From Prorocentrum cordatum (Eukaryota > Sar > Dinophyceae > Prorocentrales > Prorocentraceae): DNA of 64,000 nucleotides. Below, one piece after another: positions 53,439-62,989 of the stretch. Every line of letters starts with the position of its first letter. Within the stretch, counting starts at the first letter, position 1. The stretch is from contig CAUYUJ010018876.1 of NCBI GenBank assembly GCA_963575745.1, positions 62,001 to 126,000 of the forward strand. The letters are read 5' to 3'. The position numbers and the translations under genes are program-made. The notes under the pieces are model-generated. The model saw only the letters and a list, made by a program, of their open reading frames with translations, ran no database searches and was not told the DNA's origin.

Positions 53439-54386
53439 CAGAGCCTGCTTGTATAGAGAGAGTCTTGCAGTCGCGACCGAAGAGGAGGTCGTCCTCGTAA
53501 AATCAAGGGTACCATCATTCGGATGCAACTCCTGGGAGGTCAAATTCTGACTTTGTCCTGGTCCGAAATCGGCCTACTTCCGCTTCGTCCGCGGCCTGAA
53601 CGGGGCCTGATCGTCTTAAATCCTTCCGACGAAGACCTCCCAGTAGTTGGCTCCTGGCCATCATGTCCTGTGCTTTGTGCACCGCGCTGTTTTCTGGCGT
53701 GCCTGCACCATGCTGCTCTCGGAGGCAGTCTGGTGCCCGCTCGGATGATCTTTTTGTCTTCGGTCGCGCCTGCACCTTTTCTGCGAGACGTTCGTTGCTT
53801 GATCGGTGCCGCTACGGGTCCGTCAAAGCCCCTGTGTTGCCCCCGCCTCCGTTATTCTACTCCAGCGCAGTGCTTTGGAGAAGGGAACGGAGGAAGCGAC
53901 ATGTGGAGACCGTCGGACAAACCATGTGTTGCGCCCAGCATAGCCTCGGGCGGGCCCAGGACCAGAACGCTCTCAGAGCATTCTAGAGCGCTCTGGAACG
54001 GCCGCGGCGCCAGGTACATCTTCCAGAGCCGCTGGATCCCCGACTTGTCACGGTCCGATTTTGTCTCGGCCTTTGCCTCGTCTCACGTCCTATAATGTTT
54101 GCCGACGCTGGCTGCGGTGGCCAAGCCTAGAGCTCCTGCCTGTCGCCCCGCTCGCAGTGGTTGCAGCCAGGGCCAGCGGTCGCTGCGAGTCTCTTCGAGT
54201 AGGGGGTCGGCTGCATACTTGATTTACTTCCCAGCTGGCTGTATCCGCGAATCTATACAGAAAATGTAGAAAGCATTCTGCGTATCTATCTCGTAGGTTC
54301 GACGAGAAACCATCACTTCGGGGGCAAATCGACTCTGCAGTCGATCCCCCCCTGCTCGATCTCTGCTGCCCCCCTGCCCAGACTCC
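53439..54386. other. Unique sequence, no supportable gene
   Basis: An open plus frame (53523-54095) lacks any recognisable domain and has mixed codon bias. Confidence 0.4.
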
Positions 54387-54612
54387 AGGCCTCCCAGATG
54401 GGGTCGGAGTAGAGGGGGTCGGAGGATCGCGCCGCATCGCCGGTGTATCGCCGCGACGCACCGGCGAGGCGGCGCGATGTGGAGCCCGATTTTCTCCTCG
54501 CCGACGTCGCCGATGCACCGCCGATGTTGACGATGCATCGTTGACGAGTCGCCGATACATCGTCGATGCATCTGCGCTGCGTCGCGATCCCCCGACCCCA
54601 TCTGGGAGGCCT
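54387..54612. mobile_element. Foldback/MITE-like element F, copy 2
   Basis: 226 bp with perfect 21-bp terminal inverted repeats (AGGCCTCCCAGATGGGGTCG + G at 54387-54407; its reverse complement at 54592-54612). The interior is full of GCATCG/CGATGC palindromes. Same element as 15622-15845. Confidence 0.85.
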
Positions 54613-54719
54613 CGACAACTCCTGCAGCCCTGGCTGCCGCGGACGCCGGATGCCGTCGTTGGCCCTTCCTGCTGGGCCTCCCTGCCTGCAGCGAAGGCGC
54701 CTGCCAGCGAGGGCCGACC

Positions 54720-54734
54720 CCTCGTCGCCGTCGC

Positions 54735-54765
<31 letters not shown>

Positions 54766-54890
54766 GCCGTCGTCGTCGTGGCTCTCGTCGTCGTCGTCGT
54801 CGCCGTCGTCGCCGTTGTTGTCGTCGTCGTCGTCGTCGGCGTCGTCGGCGTCGTCGTCGGCGTCGGCGTCGCCGTCGTCGGCATCGGCGG
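54720..54890. repeat. GTC/CGTCGT triplet array
   Basis: Degenerate GTC triplets with GCC and GGC. A plus frame leaving it (GLAGGRVGGRAAGAGLRVAI) may be spurious. Confidence 0.85.
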
Positions 54891-55250
54891 GAGGCAGTCG
54901 GGGCACGGCGGAAGCTGCAACGCTGGCGGCCTCGCCGGGGGGAGGGTCGGCGGAAGAGCGGCGGGAGCCGGGCTCCGAGTAGCCATCGGTCGTGGGAAGT
55001 ATGTATGTTTGGATTCCCAGCTTCCAGTACACTTCAGGCGCCTTCCTACTCCAAGGATCGAGTGGCCTCACCTTTTCCGTCCTCCTCAGGGGGCGGGTGG
55101 ACACCCAATCTACTTTGAACGCCTTGCTCTTTCATGTTTCTATCGACTTCTTCCGCCCGATAGATAAGAGTGGACCCCGCACGAGAGACGCGCGCTGGCG
55201 TGCCCAGAGTCTCGGCTCCCACACGCCAGGGTGGGTCGAGCAGTGCAATG

Positions 55251-55430
55251 CAGTCGGACTGAGGTATAAGATCGAGGTCGATTCGGGGACGGTACCCTGA
55301 TCTTCTTCGTGCTGGTTGGGTGTTCTTGTGCATCCTGAAGAGGGTACCCTTGGATGTTCTGTTTGTTATGGCCGACGGTGGGTCTCATGTTCTTGTAGGA
55401 TGTTCTTCTGGCTGGCCTGGGCCCGACTGT
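55251..55430 (+). repeat. Dispersed repeat D1, copy 2
   Basis: See 7084-7260; same orientation, roughly 75-80% alike by eye. Confidence 0.8.
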
Positions 55431-55445
55431 GTGGGGGGGGGAGAT

Positions 55446-55676
55446 TTCTGGGGGCACCAGCTTCTTGGCGAAGTGTGCTCTCAGAAGATTCAACCTTGCA
55501 AGGGCGCGGACATGGCGTGTTTCGTGACATCGCACAAAGTGGCGAACAGGGGGTTGAGCGCCAGGTTCGATCTCGTGGCGGATCCGCTGGCGAGGATCTT
55601 CCCCCCGGAGCATTCCTGCTTCGCGCCGTGGTACCGCCTCGCCTCGTGGCTCCAGGGGTGTGCAGAGCCCTCCTCC
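55446..55676 (+). CDS. Hypothetical exon
   Basis: Plus frame with GC-rich third positions and ordinary composition: FWGHQLLGEVCSQKIQPCKG, MACFVTSHKVANRGLSARFD and LVADPLARIFPPEHSCFAPW, then YRLASWLQ. It begins just after dispersed repeat D1 and fades into a TCC-rich stretch (55670-55715). Exon borders are uncertain. No domain recognised. Confidence 0.4.
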
Positions 55677-55799
55677 TGCTCCTCTTCCTCCAACCCGCCC
55701 TCCTCCTCTCCGTTTCTCGTTCCGACGACCCTTCCGAAGTTTTGGCGTTTGGAGGCATGTTTCGGGACTAAGGACCATCAAATAGTCATCCGCGTTGAG

Positions 55800-56790
55800 A
55801 AACCGGTCCCTGGGCTGGGATCCAGGGTTGCGCGCAGGCCCACGTTGTAAAATAAACACGGCGTCGGAAGTCTGTGCCATCATGACAGACCCGATAGGAC
55901 ATGGCCATTTGAGGAGAGGTCACAAGATTCCGTGCTGGGGCGGTGACACCCTCAGAACGCTGTACACCCATGCATTTTGCTAAGCATGGAACGCTTGATA
56001 TTGAAACGAGACCCACGTATTGAGCCTGCAGAGCGGGAGTCACGCCGTGCCCAAGGGGGAACATTAATCAGCGCACACTATCTCAACCAGTTAATGTTCT
56101 GGGAGATTGCCTCGACACGAGTTCGGTCGACCATTTGGGGTCATCGTGGGTCCCTTCGTGGGCCGTTTTGGTTTTTTTGTTTCTGGGGCTGGCGACATCT
56201 TGCGGCCTCCTTTGGGGGCCCAGTGAGTCGTCTGGAGGTCTCATGGAGGCCTTGTGGACGCGCCTCATATGCCATCTTGGGTGGTCTTTGCAGTTTATCC
56301 AGCTGTCTTGGACAATGTTGGGTCATCTTGGGACAGTATTGGGGTCTCTTTGGGCCACGTTGAGTTGTGCCGCTTGTCGCATATTTGTGTCGCTCGTGGG
56401 CGGCACTTGGGGCCTTCTCTTGGAGCGCTCCCAGGGTCCAAGTAGCACCGAGAAGCTCTTTCGTGGCGTGGCCGTGTCGTTGCATGATTCTTACGTCGCC
56501 TATTTGGGTCTTTTGGGATGCCTCTTGGAGCCAGGGGCTTCTTTTGGGCCTCTTTGGGGCCTGGTGAGGGTTTTGGGGCCGTTTGGGGCGTGATCGTTAT
56601 GCCGAGCTCTGCCGAGCTCTGCCGAGCGGGCCAGGTCTAGGGGCCGTCTTGAAGCCGTCCTGGGGTTGCCATGGGGCCATTTTTGGAGGTCCTCGGGCCA
56701 TCTTGGAGCGTGCGCGAGTGTGCCACCAGAGCCTTGTTGATGGGAGTCCTTCTGGGGATGCGAAGCGCGTGAGGGATCGGTCATCGGGTG
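55800..56790. other. G/T-rich unique sequence, no supportable gene
   Basis: Recurrent CATCTTGGG/TCTTTGGG-like words from 56130 to 56720 suggest an old decayed repeat. Confidence 0.4.
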
Positions 56791-56794
56791 TTCG

Positions 56795-57790
56795 GGCCGC
56801 GTGTGCGAACGTGCCGCCTGAGGCTTGCGGTCGGGGGCCCTCTGGTGGCGATGTGCGTGAGTGGTGAGCAGCTTTTGGTGGGGTCTGTGTGTGCGAGCGT
56901 GCCGCGTGAGGGCAGTGGTGTGGGGCCCCTTTCAGATGGCAACGCGCATGCTGAGGAAGGTGGTTCTAGATGTGGATTGTGTGTGCTTCGTCTCCTTCGT
57001 GGGAGCGCAGGCCGGTCCTCGGCTCACTTGCCTTTGCCCACCCAGGCCGCACTTTGCCGCGCTTCCGTGTCCACCTTTCCATTCTGGTAGTGGCTATGTG
57101 CTCGTGTGCGTTTCGTACTCAGCATTCTGCCTGCTTGCTCTGGCCCTGGTCGGATTTTTGCCCGCAGCACGTCGGCCCCCTTGAGACATGATCGCGCGGT
57201 CGAGCGGTGCCACCTGCGGTTGGTGGTTGGGGTCCGCATGGGGCCGCGAGGCGCGTGAGGGGCGGGCAGCTCTGGGAGCGGGCTGCATGTGCGAATGTGC
57301 CGTTGGTTGTGGCGAGCACGTGGGGCGGCGAGATCTGGGCTGGCTGCGCGTGCGAACATTCGAAGAGGATAAACCAGTATAAACATAAGCTTTCGGAGCT
57401 CCGCGCGGATTCCTTGGGTCGGCGCCTGGTTGCCCCCCGGCAGCGCCTCCAGTGCACCCCTGGCGCGCTGTGCGTGCCAATGAGGGGGGTCCAGCGCCGA
57501 CCCAAGAAGTCCGCGCGGAGCTCCGAGAGCTTGTGTGTTATGCAGTTCTTCTTCGTCTGACCATGCCTTGTGCGCATGTCTGTCGTGGGCGGCCCCGTGC
57601 GCGAGCGTGCCCCCCTTCCCCCCCCGATCCGATGTCAGAGGTGGGGTCCCAGCGGGGAGGTGCGGCGCTGGAGGGGTGTGCGGTTGCGGGTGCGGATCGC
57701 ACGTTGGCCAGCATGCCGTTGCGTGGCCCGCGCCCCGTGGGGGAAGCGTGAGGGGCGGGCAGTTCTCGGTGCGGGGTGCGCGGGAGAAGG
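56795..57790. repeat. Degenerate dispersed units, core GTGTGCGAACGTGCCG
   Basis: The words GTGCGAACGTGCCG, GTGCGAGCGTGCC and GGTGGGGTCC recur at least six times with irregular spacing. Two GGCGGGCAG(C/T)TCTGGGAG-like blocks (57260 and 57755) are alike. Element T copy 3 lies inside. Confidence 0.55.
57361..57558. mobile_element. TIR element T, copy 3
   Basis: About 198 bp. Left arm CGAAGAGGATAAACC...GCTTTCGGAGCTCCGCGCGG; right arm CCGCGCGGAGCTCCGAGAGC...TTCTTCG. The inner arms are almost perfect over about 38 bp. It lies about 480 bp upstream of the channel exon. Confidence 0.8.
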
Positions 57791-58036
57791 CGCCGCCGTG
57801 CCGCCTGGGGGTATGCGGCTCTGATGCGCTGAGGGATGGGAAACGAGAGTTGGGACAGGAAATCGTGGTGAGGACTGGGATGGCCGTGGTGGTGGGAACT
57901 GTGGTAGCGATGAATGGTCGCACGGGCGCGGCACATTGGGAAGGCGGGAGCACGGCGCAGCCATTTGGGATGCGGGGGCACCACTCCGCAGTTGGGCTGG
58001 GACTCCCGTGCTCGAGTGTTTCTTGGCGCCCTCCAG

Positions 58037-58345
58037 GTTCCTCAGCTTGAAGGAGCCAGAGAGGACTGGCTTCATGGCCAGGCTGAGTAGGTCGTGGACG
58101 TTCGAGTGCTTTTCGATCCTTGGGATTTCGCTGAACTGCGTGTTCATGATCGTGTCTGCCGATGAAGCTGTCCGTAATTATTGGCGCCCAGATACAACAC
58201 CCACATTGAAAATCGTGGAGCTGCTTTTCCTCTTTTGGTTTGGGATCGAACTGGGGATCCAGATGTACGTCCACGGGAGGTACTTCTACATATCGCCCAG
58301 TTGGAAGTCACGGGTATTGGATACGTTCTTGATCGTATCGTACAG
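58037..58345 (+). CDS. Voltage-gated cation channel exon (ion-transport domain, S1-S3)
   Basis: A 309-bp exon. The frame reads LSRSWTFECFSILGISLNCV (S1, from about 58101), then TLKIVELLFLFWFGIELGIQ and MYVHGRYFYI (S2, with the conserved acidic residues of Ca2+/Na+-type channels), then WKSRVLDTFLIVSY (start of S3, with the conserved Asp). Borders fit splicing: CCTCCAG before 58037 and ACAG/GTCAAT after 58345. Both junctions split an AGG codon after its second base, so the exon is symmetric (phase 2/2). The protein would sit in the plasma or flagellar membrane. Neighbouring exons (N-terminus, S4, pore) were not found; the rest probably lies beyond repeat-filled introns or this is an isolated fragment. 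Confidence 0.75.
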
Positions 58346-58449
58346 GTCAATACCATTCCGCCGATCTTTCAAACACGGGAATCCCAAGGCTGTCTTGGGT
58401 TTCTTCAGGGTGGGGCGAGAAGAGTGGGGACAGGGAGTAGAACGAGAAT

Positions 58450-58560
58450 GAGGACGATGACGAGGAGAAGGATGATGAGGAGGAAGAGCAGGAGGCTGAG
58501 GAAGAGGAGGAAGAGGAGCAGGATGAGGAGGAGGAGGAATAGAAGGAGGAGGAAGAGGAG
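58450..58560. repeat. GGA tract
   Basis: Purine tract leading into composite copy 6, apparently inside the intron after the channel exon. Confidence 0.9.
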
Positions 58561-59310
58561 GACCAGTGTAAACTCAAGTCGCATCAACGATATTGCAAGA
58601 AACCCTTCCTCCAAGTTCCCTCTTCACAGGCCCCTACAAGGACTGATTTTCACTGACGGAAGTTGCCCGTTGCATAACAACCGTATGAAAACCATGAGTT
58701 GAGCCAGAACACCATTCGTGGGGCTCCAACGCCGCGAATCACTCTTACTGTTGCGTCTTGACGAATGTGAACCGTGCCAGATTGCTATTCCTTGGATTTC
58801 AACACCACGGCTCAACGTAACTGTTGCGCCCTGACGGTTCGACATCGTGCCAACACATAATCCTTGAGATTGCTGTTAATTCTTGAAACGAATGTGCGCG
58901 GCAATGATGCTAGAGCCACATTCTGAAAACGACCCGCCCTCCATCCGTGAAGTTCTGGCACCTTTGTATCACGAATGTGCGCGGCGCTAAGGCGGGAACC
59001 ACATCTTGGAAACGACCTGCCCTCAATCCGTGGCATCCTTGCAAGCTTTTAACACGAATGTTCGCGGCACTAAGGCGGGAGCCACGTTTTGAAAACGGCC
59101 CGGCCTCCACCCGTGAAACCCCTGCACATTTTCAACACGAATACGCACGGCGCTGAGGCGAGAGCCATATTTTGAAAACGACATGCCTTCCATCCGTGAA
59201 ACTCTTGTCGCACATGGTGAGGACATCTCAGGCGAAACGCCCGGCCAGCCATCTCGACCGGCCTCGGGGTGCGACAGGGAGGAGTTACGCATTCGTAAGG
59301 ATGAGGGATG
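58561..59310 (+). mobile_element. Composite element C, copy 6
   Basis: 750 bp. GACCAGTGTAAACTCAAGTC start, ATCAACGATATTGCAAG, ~74-bp repeats, four ~82-bp monomers (about 58880-59205), then the 3' module CGGCCTCGGGGTGCGACAGG with ACGCATTCGTAAGGATGAGG. Its 3' GGA tract is only a short GGGGGAGGAGGAG, the most reduced of the six. Confidence 0.8.
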
Positions 59311-59452
59311 GGGGAGGAGGAGTGGCGGCACGTACAAGGGGTTTGGGCGAGGGAGGCAGGCCTTCTAGGAAGGCAGGTGGCCTGTTCGAAGCCCTCTCGC
59401 CTTCTGAGAAGCCTTCTTAGAGGCCTCCTCCTGCCTTTATAGAAGGCCGCCC

Positions 59453-59985
59453 TTGGCACGTTCCCTGGCACGTCCCCTTGCGCGTCCTCTGGCTCGCTCC
59501 CCGCCGCGCCTCCTGGCACGTCCCCTGGCGTGTTTCCTGGCACGTCCGCCTGCGCGTCCTCTGGCACATCTGCAGCACGTCCCCTGACACGTCCTCTTGC
59601 ACGTCCCTTGCCGCGTGCCCTGGCATCTGGCATGTCTCCTGGCGCGTCCCATGGCACGTCCCCTGGGGCGTCGCGCAAGGTGCGTCCCGTGGCGCGTCCC
59701 ATGGTACGTCCTTTGGCATGTTCCTGAACACGTCACTTGGCGCATCCCCTGGCGCATCCGCTGACGTATTCACTGGAGCCTCCTTTGGCGCGCCCTCTGG
59801 CCCGCGGCGCGTCCCCTGGCGCGTCCCCTGGCATGTCCAGTTGGCATGTCCAGTTGGCACGTCCCTTGCCGCATCCATGACACGGCGCCTGGCACGTGAA
59901 GTCCCCTGGCTCGTCCCTTGGCACGCCCTCTTGCACATCCCCTTAAGCGCTCCTGGCACGTTCCGAGGCGCGTCCTCTGTGCAGT
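59453..59985. repeat. 12-bp minisatellite, TCCCCTGGCACG
   Basis: About 40 units of 12 bp with substitutions and a few length variants. The period is four codons, so a long minus frame (GDVPGDAP/GTCQGTRQ-like tetrapeptides) stays open through 59417-60241; selection on it is not evident. Confidence 0.85.
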
Positions 59986-60094
59986 CTTTCTCTTGACCAG
60001 TTAGCGGCAAACCTGTTTCTCCGTGTCCGAAGCCCAAGGTTTCACGGTAGGCCACCTGGCGACCATGAGAGGATTTGGCGACCGCGTGGCGTGA

Positions 60095-60141
60095 GGCAGG
60101 AGGAGGAGGAGGAGGAGGAGGAGGAGGAGGAGGAGGAGGAT
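60095..60141. repeat. GGA run
   Basis: About 15 GGA triplets. Confidence 0.9.
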
Positions 60142-60299
60142 CGGGCAGGCTTGGGATGGAAGTACACCGCACCAGAGCGTTCCCGAGCACTCTCGGAGTT
60201 CTCCGCGGCGCTGTAAACCAGCCGCCGCACCCGACAGACATCTCCTAGACCCGCCAGCTCTCAGAGATGCCCGTCTTCCGAAACTATCCCCTAGACCTC

Positions 60300-60520
60300 T
60301 TCTGGCCGCCATCTCGACATTGGTTTGTTCTTGAGCGTCGGGAGCAATGGGGAGCAAAAGGAGGACTACCAGCCTGAAGCAGATCCCTATCCCCCTGAGT
60401 GGCATCACCTTATCTCGCTGTCGACCGTACGGATTCCTTCAGATTTCTGGGGGCGCATCGCCAAGATTGTAACCGCCTTTGGCCTGGTCAATGTTGGGGT
60501 TAGGGATACGCTCGAGGTTG
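60300..60520 (+). other. Possible exon, weak
   Basis: Plus frame DYQPEADPYPPEWHHLISLS and IPSDFWGRIAKIVTAFGLVN reads as ordinary protein until a GGA tract. No family recognised. Confidence 0.25.
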
Positions 60521-60524
60521 GTCA

Positions 60525-60598
60525 GAGGAGGAGGAGGAGGAGGAGGAGGAGGAGGAGGGAGGAGGTGGAGGAGGAGGAGGAGGAGGAGGGGGAGGGAC
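60525..60598. repeat. GGA run
   Basis: GGA triplets with one GGT interruption. Confidence 0.9.
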
Positions 60599-60808
60599 AA
60601 AGACCCGTATGCGGGATTCATCCCCCGCGCTCGGGGTCCCTGGGCCGCGGGGCCGGCGCTGCGCGATGGCGGCACGGCGGGCGACATGAGCTAGGAGGAG
60701 TACGAGGCGATCCAGGTGCTCCAGCTACGAGGCCTGCGGGTACATGAGCGTGACGTGCCCGACGGGGCCGCTGCGAGAAACGCGGAAGGGCAGGGACGTT
60801 CAACGGAA
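60599..60808 (+). pseudogene. Hypothetical exon with one TAG
   Basis: Plus frame PYAGFIPRARGPWAAGPALR then GDMS, in-frame TAG (about 60692), then EEYEAIQVLQLRGLRVHERD and VPDGAAARNAEGQG up to TGA. GC-rich third positions. The TAG could be the AG of a splice acceptor. Possibly the 5' part of the repetitive locus that follows. Confidence 0.4.
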
Positions 60809-60994
60809 TGATCTATCACTGTTGGTCGCCGCCGTGACGAGCGTGCGAGTTGATGGCGAGCAGACGTACGTACCGAAATGCGACAAGTACGAAAGCACAT
60901 GCGACAATTTCAAAGCCACGTGCGACACCAGGCGCGACACGGCCGAGCAGCCCTAGGGGGCAAGCACGTACGATTGATTGCAACAAAAACGAAG

Positions 60995-61045
60995 GATTGC
61001 AAAACAAAAAGAAGGATTGCAAAACAACCAAGGATTGCAAAAAAA
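60995..61045. repeat. 17-bp repeat AAGGATTGCAAAACAA
   Basis: Three units just before the 21-bp array. Confidence 0.85.
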
Positions 61046-61049
61046 CACG

Positions 61050-62470
61050 AGTTTCGAGGGCCACCAGCATGCCAGCAGAGTTTCGAGGGCCACCAGCAGG
61101 GCTACGACGGCATGGGGCAGAGCTACGACGGCAAGAAGCCTGGCTTCGAGGGCCCCCCGCAGAGCCACCCGGGCCAACAGCAGAGCCTCGAGAGCCACCA
61201 GCCGAGCTGCGAGGGCCACGAGCAGAGCCTCGAAAACCACTGGCTGAGCTTCGATGGCCATCGGCAGAGCTTCGAGAACCACCAGGTGAGCCTCGAGGGC
61301 CACCAGCAGCGCTTCGACGGCAAGAAGCAGGCGAGGACGAATGCGGCTGGCCCTCGCGGATCCCATCCACCTTAGGTTCTTCCTCCTCTTCCCCTCGTGG
61401 CAACAGGAGCGGAGCGCTGCGACCTGGCAGCCGACGGCTCCGACTTGGACCACGGGGAGGCGAAGGATGCAGACGAGGAGGAACCCAAGCAGGCAGACGA
61501 GGGGGAGGACTACGAGGAGCACGGCCTGAAAGAAGATGACGACGCAGAGAAGCCCGACGTCTTCGCGACGGCAGCGCTGGCGTTCGAGGTCTTCCTCGCC
61601 AGGGGCCGTGCCATCACAAGCCGCACCTACAGGCTACGAGGGCCACCAGTGGAATTCCAGCTGAGCCACGAGGGCCATCAGCCGAGCTACCACGGCCACA
61701 ACCTGAACTACGCGGGCTACAGGCAGAGCTACGAGAGCCTCCCTCGGAGCTGTCAGGGCGACGAGCTGATCTGCAAGGGCCACCAGCAGAGCTTCGAATG
61801 CCACCAGCTCGGCTACGATGGCCACCCGTTGAGCTACGAGGACAACGAGCTGAGCTACGAGAGGTATCGCTGCGACGAGCTGAACTTCAAAACCACGTAC
61901 ATAGCTTCGAGAGTCACCAGCTCAACTACGGGGGGCACCCGCTGAGCTACGAGGGCATCAGGCTGAGCTAGGAGGGCCATGGGCAGAGCTTCGAGAGTCA
62001 CCAAGCTCAGCTACGAGGGCCACTTTCTGAGCTACGAGGAGAACGTGTTGAGCTACGAGGGCCACCTGCTGAGCGACGACAGCCATTTTCATAATCACGA
62101 GGGCCACCAACTGAGTTACGAGGACCACGCGCTGAGCTACGAAGGCTACAAGCCCGGCTACGAAGACCACCAGCCGAGCTACGAGTACCACCAGCTGGGC
62201 TACGAGGGCCACCAGGGCCACATTCTGAGCTACGCAGGCTACAGGCAGAGCTACGAGAGCCTCCCGCAGAGCTATCAGGGCGACGGGCTGATCTGCAAGG
62301 GCCACCAGCAGAGCTTCGAGAGCTACCGAGCTCAGCCATGATGGCCACTTGCTGAGCTACGAGGGCACAACAATGAACCACGAAGGCCGTCAGCAGAGAT
62401 TGTAGGGCCACCTGCTGAGCTACGAGAGCTATCAGGGAATCTTCGAGGGCCACAGGCAGAGCCACGTGAC
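61050..62470. repeat. 21-bp minisatellite AGCTACGAGGGCCACCAGCAG
   Basis: Degenerate 21-bp units fill 61050-61340 and 61640-62470. A higher-order unit containing GGCTACAGGCAGAGCTACGA and CTGATCTGCAAGGGCCACCA occurs twice (about 61697-61800 and 62228-62330). Confidence 0.85.
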
Positions 62471-62550
62471 GATGGCGCCCGCCGTCAGTGAAAGGACGCA
62501 CGGCAATCTGTAGTTCCAGACCTACAAGGGGTAGCTCAACCTAAACTCAG

Positions 62551-62724
62551 CTGGAAGCCCAGGTACGGCAAGACATCGGTCGGATCGGCGACGCTGTACA
62601 GGGCAGGTTCGGCAAGATGGAAGACGGCAGTGCTGCGGAACAGCTGGGCGAGACGTCCGCCACGGTCCGTTGGCTGGATGGTGCGATCTGCCTTTTCCAG
62701 CGCGCGGCAATCAGAAGAGCGTAG
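62551..62724 (+). CDS. Possible 3' terminal exon
   Basis: Begins after CTAAACTCAG, a plausible branch/acceptor, and reads 57 codons to TAG: LEAQVRQDIGRIGDAVQGRF, GKMEDGSAAEQLGETSATVR and WLDGAICLFQRAAIRRA. GC-rich third positions and a helical character. It follows the heptad locus on the same strand, so it may be its last exon. No family recognised. Confidence 0.4.
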   Translation: MEAQVRQDIGRIGDAVQGRFGKMEDGSAAEQLGETSATVRWLDGAICLFQRAAIRRA

Positions 62725-62865
62725 CGGCCTGGACGACCAGGCGATCCCGATTCTCCTCGCGATGACTGCGACCTCCCCCACATTCTACCGTGTCGCCGTC
62801 CCGACACATGACGTACACACAATAGGTACACGGTAGACGGTCTGGCTCGTAGCTTGCCTGTCCTT

Positions 62866-62940
62866 GCGTTTATTTCCCAACCATCCAGTGGTGTTCGGTC
62901 TTCGTTTTGAAGAGACGGTCCCCGCGTTCCTCCGTCCGCC
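62866..62940 (+). repeat. Dispersed repeat D3, copy 2
   Basis: See 39921-39995; again followed by a short CTCC tract. Confidence 0.75.
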
Positions 62941-62989
62941 CTCCCCCTCCTCCCCTTCCTCCCTCCTCCTTGCGTTTCACCCATTCAGT

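Larger units (their letters stand above)
60878..62470 (+). pseudogene. Repetitive protein locus with SYEGHQ-type heptads
   Basis: One plus frame carries three long stretches (60878-61375, 61397-61945 and 61979-62341). The first and last parts are heptads of the form S(Y/F)EGHQ(L/Q) from a 21-bp tandem repeat. Between them (61397-61620) is an acidic, non-repetitive segment (for example DEEEPKQADEGEDYEEHGLK, then FATAALAFEVFLARGR). A TAG at 61373-61375 is followed by TTCTTCCTCCTCTTCCCC...CAACAG, a plausible intron end. Around 61911-61985 the heptads slip out of frame and back. No homologue known to me; it could be a matrix, cell-wall or mucin-like protein, or simply a minisatellite that stays open. 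Confidence 0.4.
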
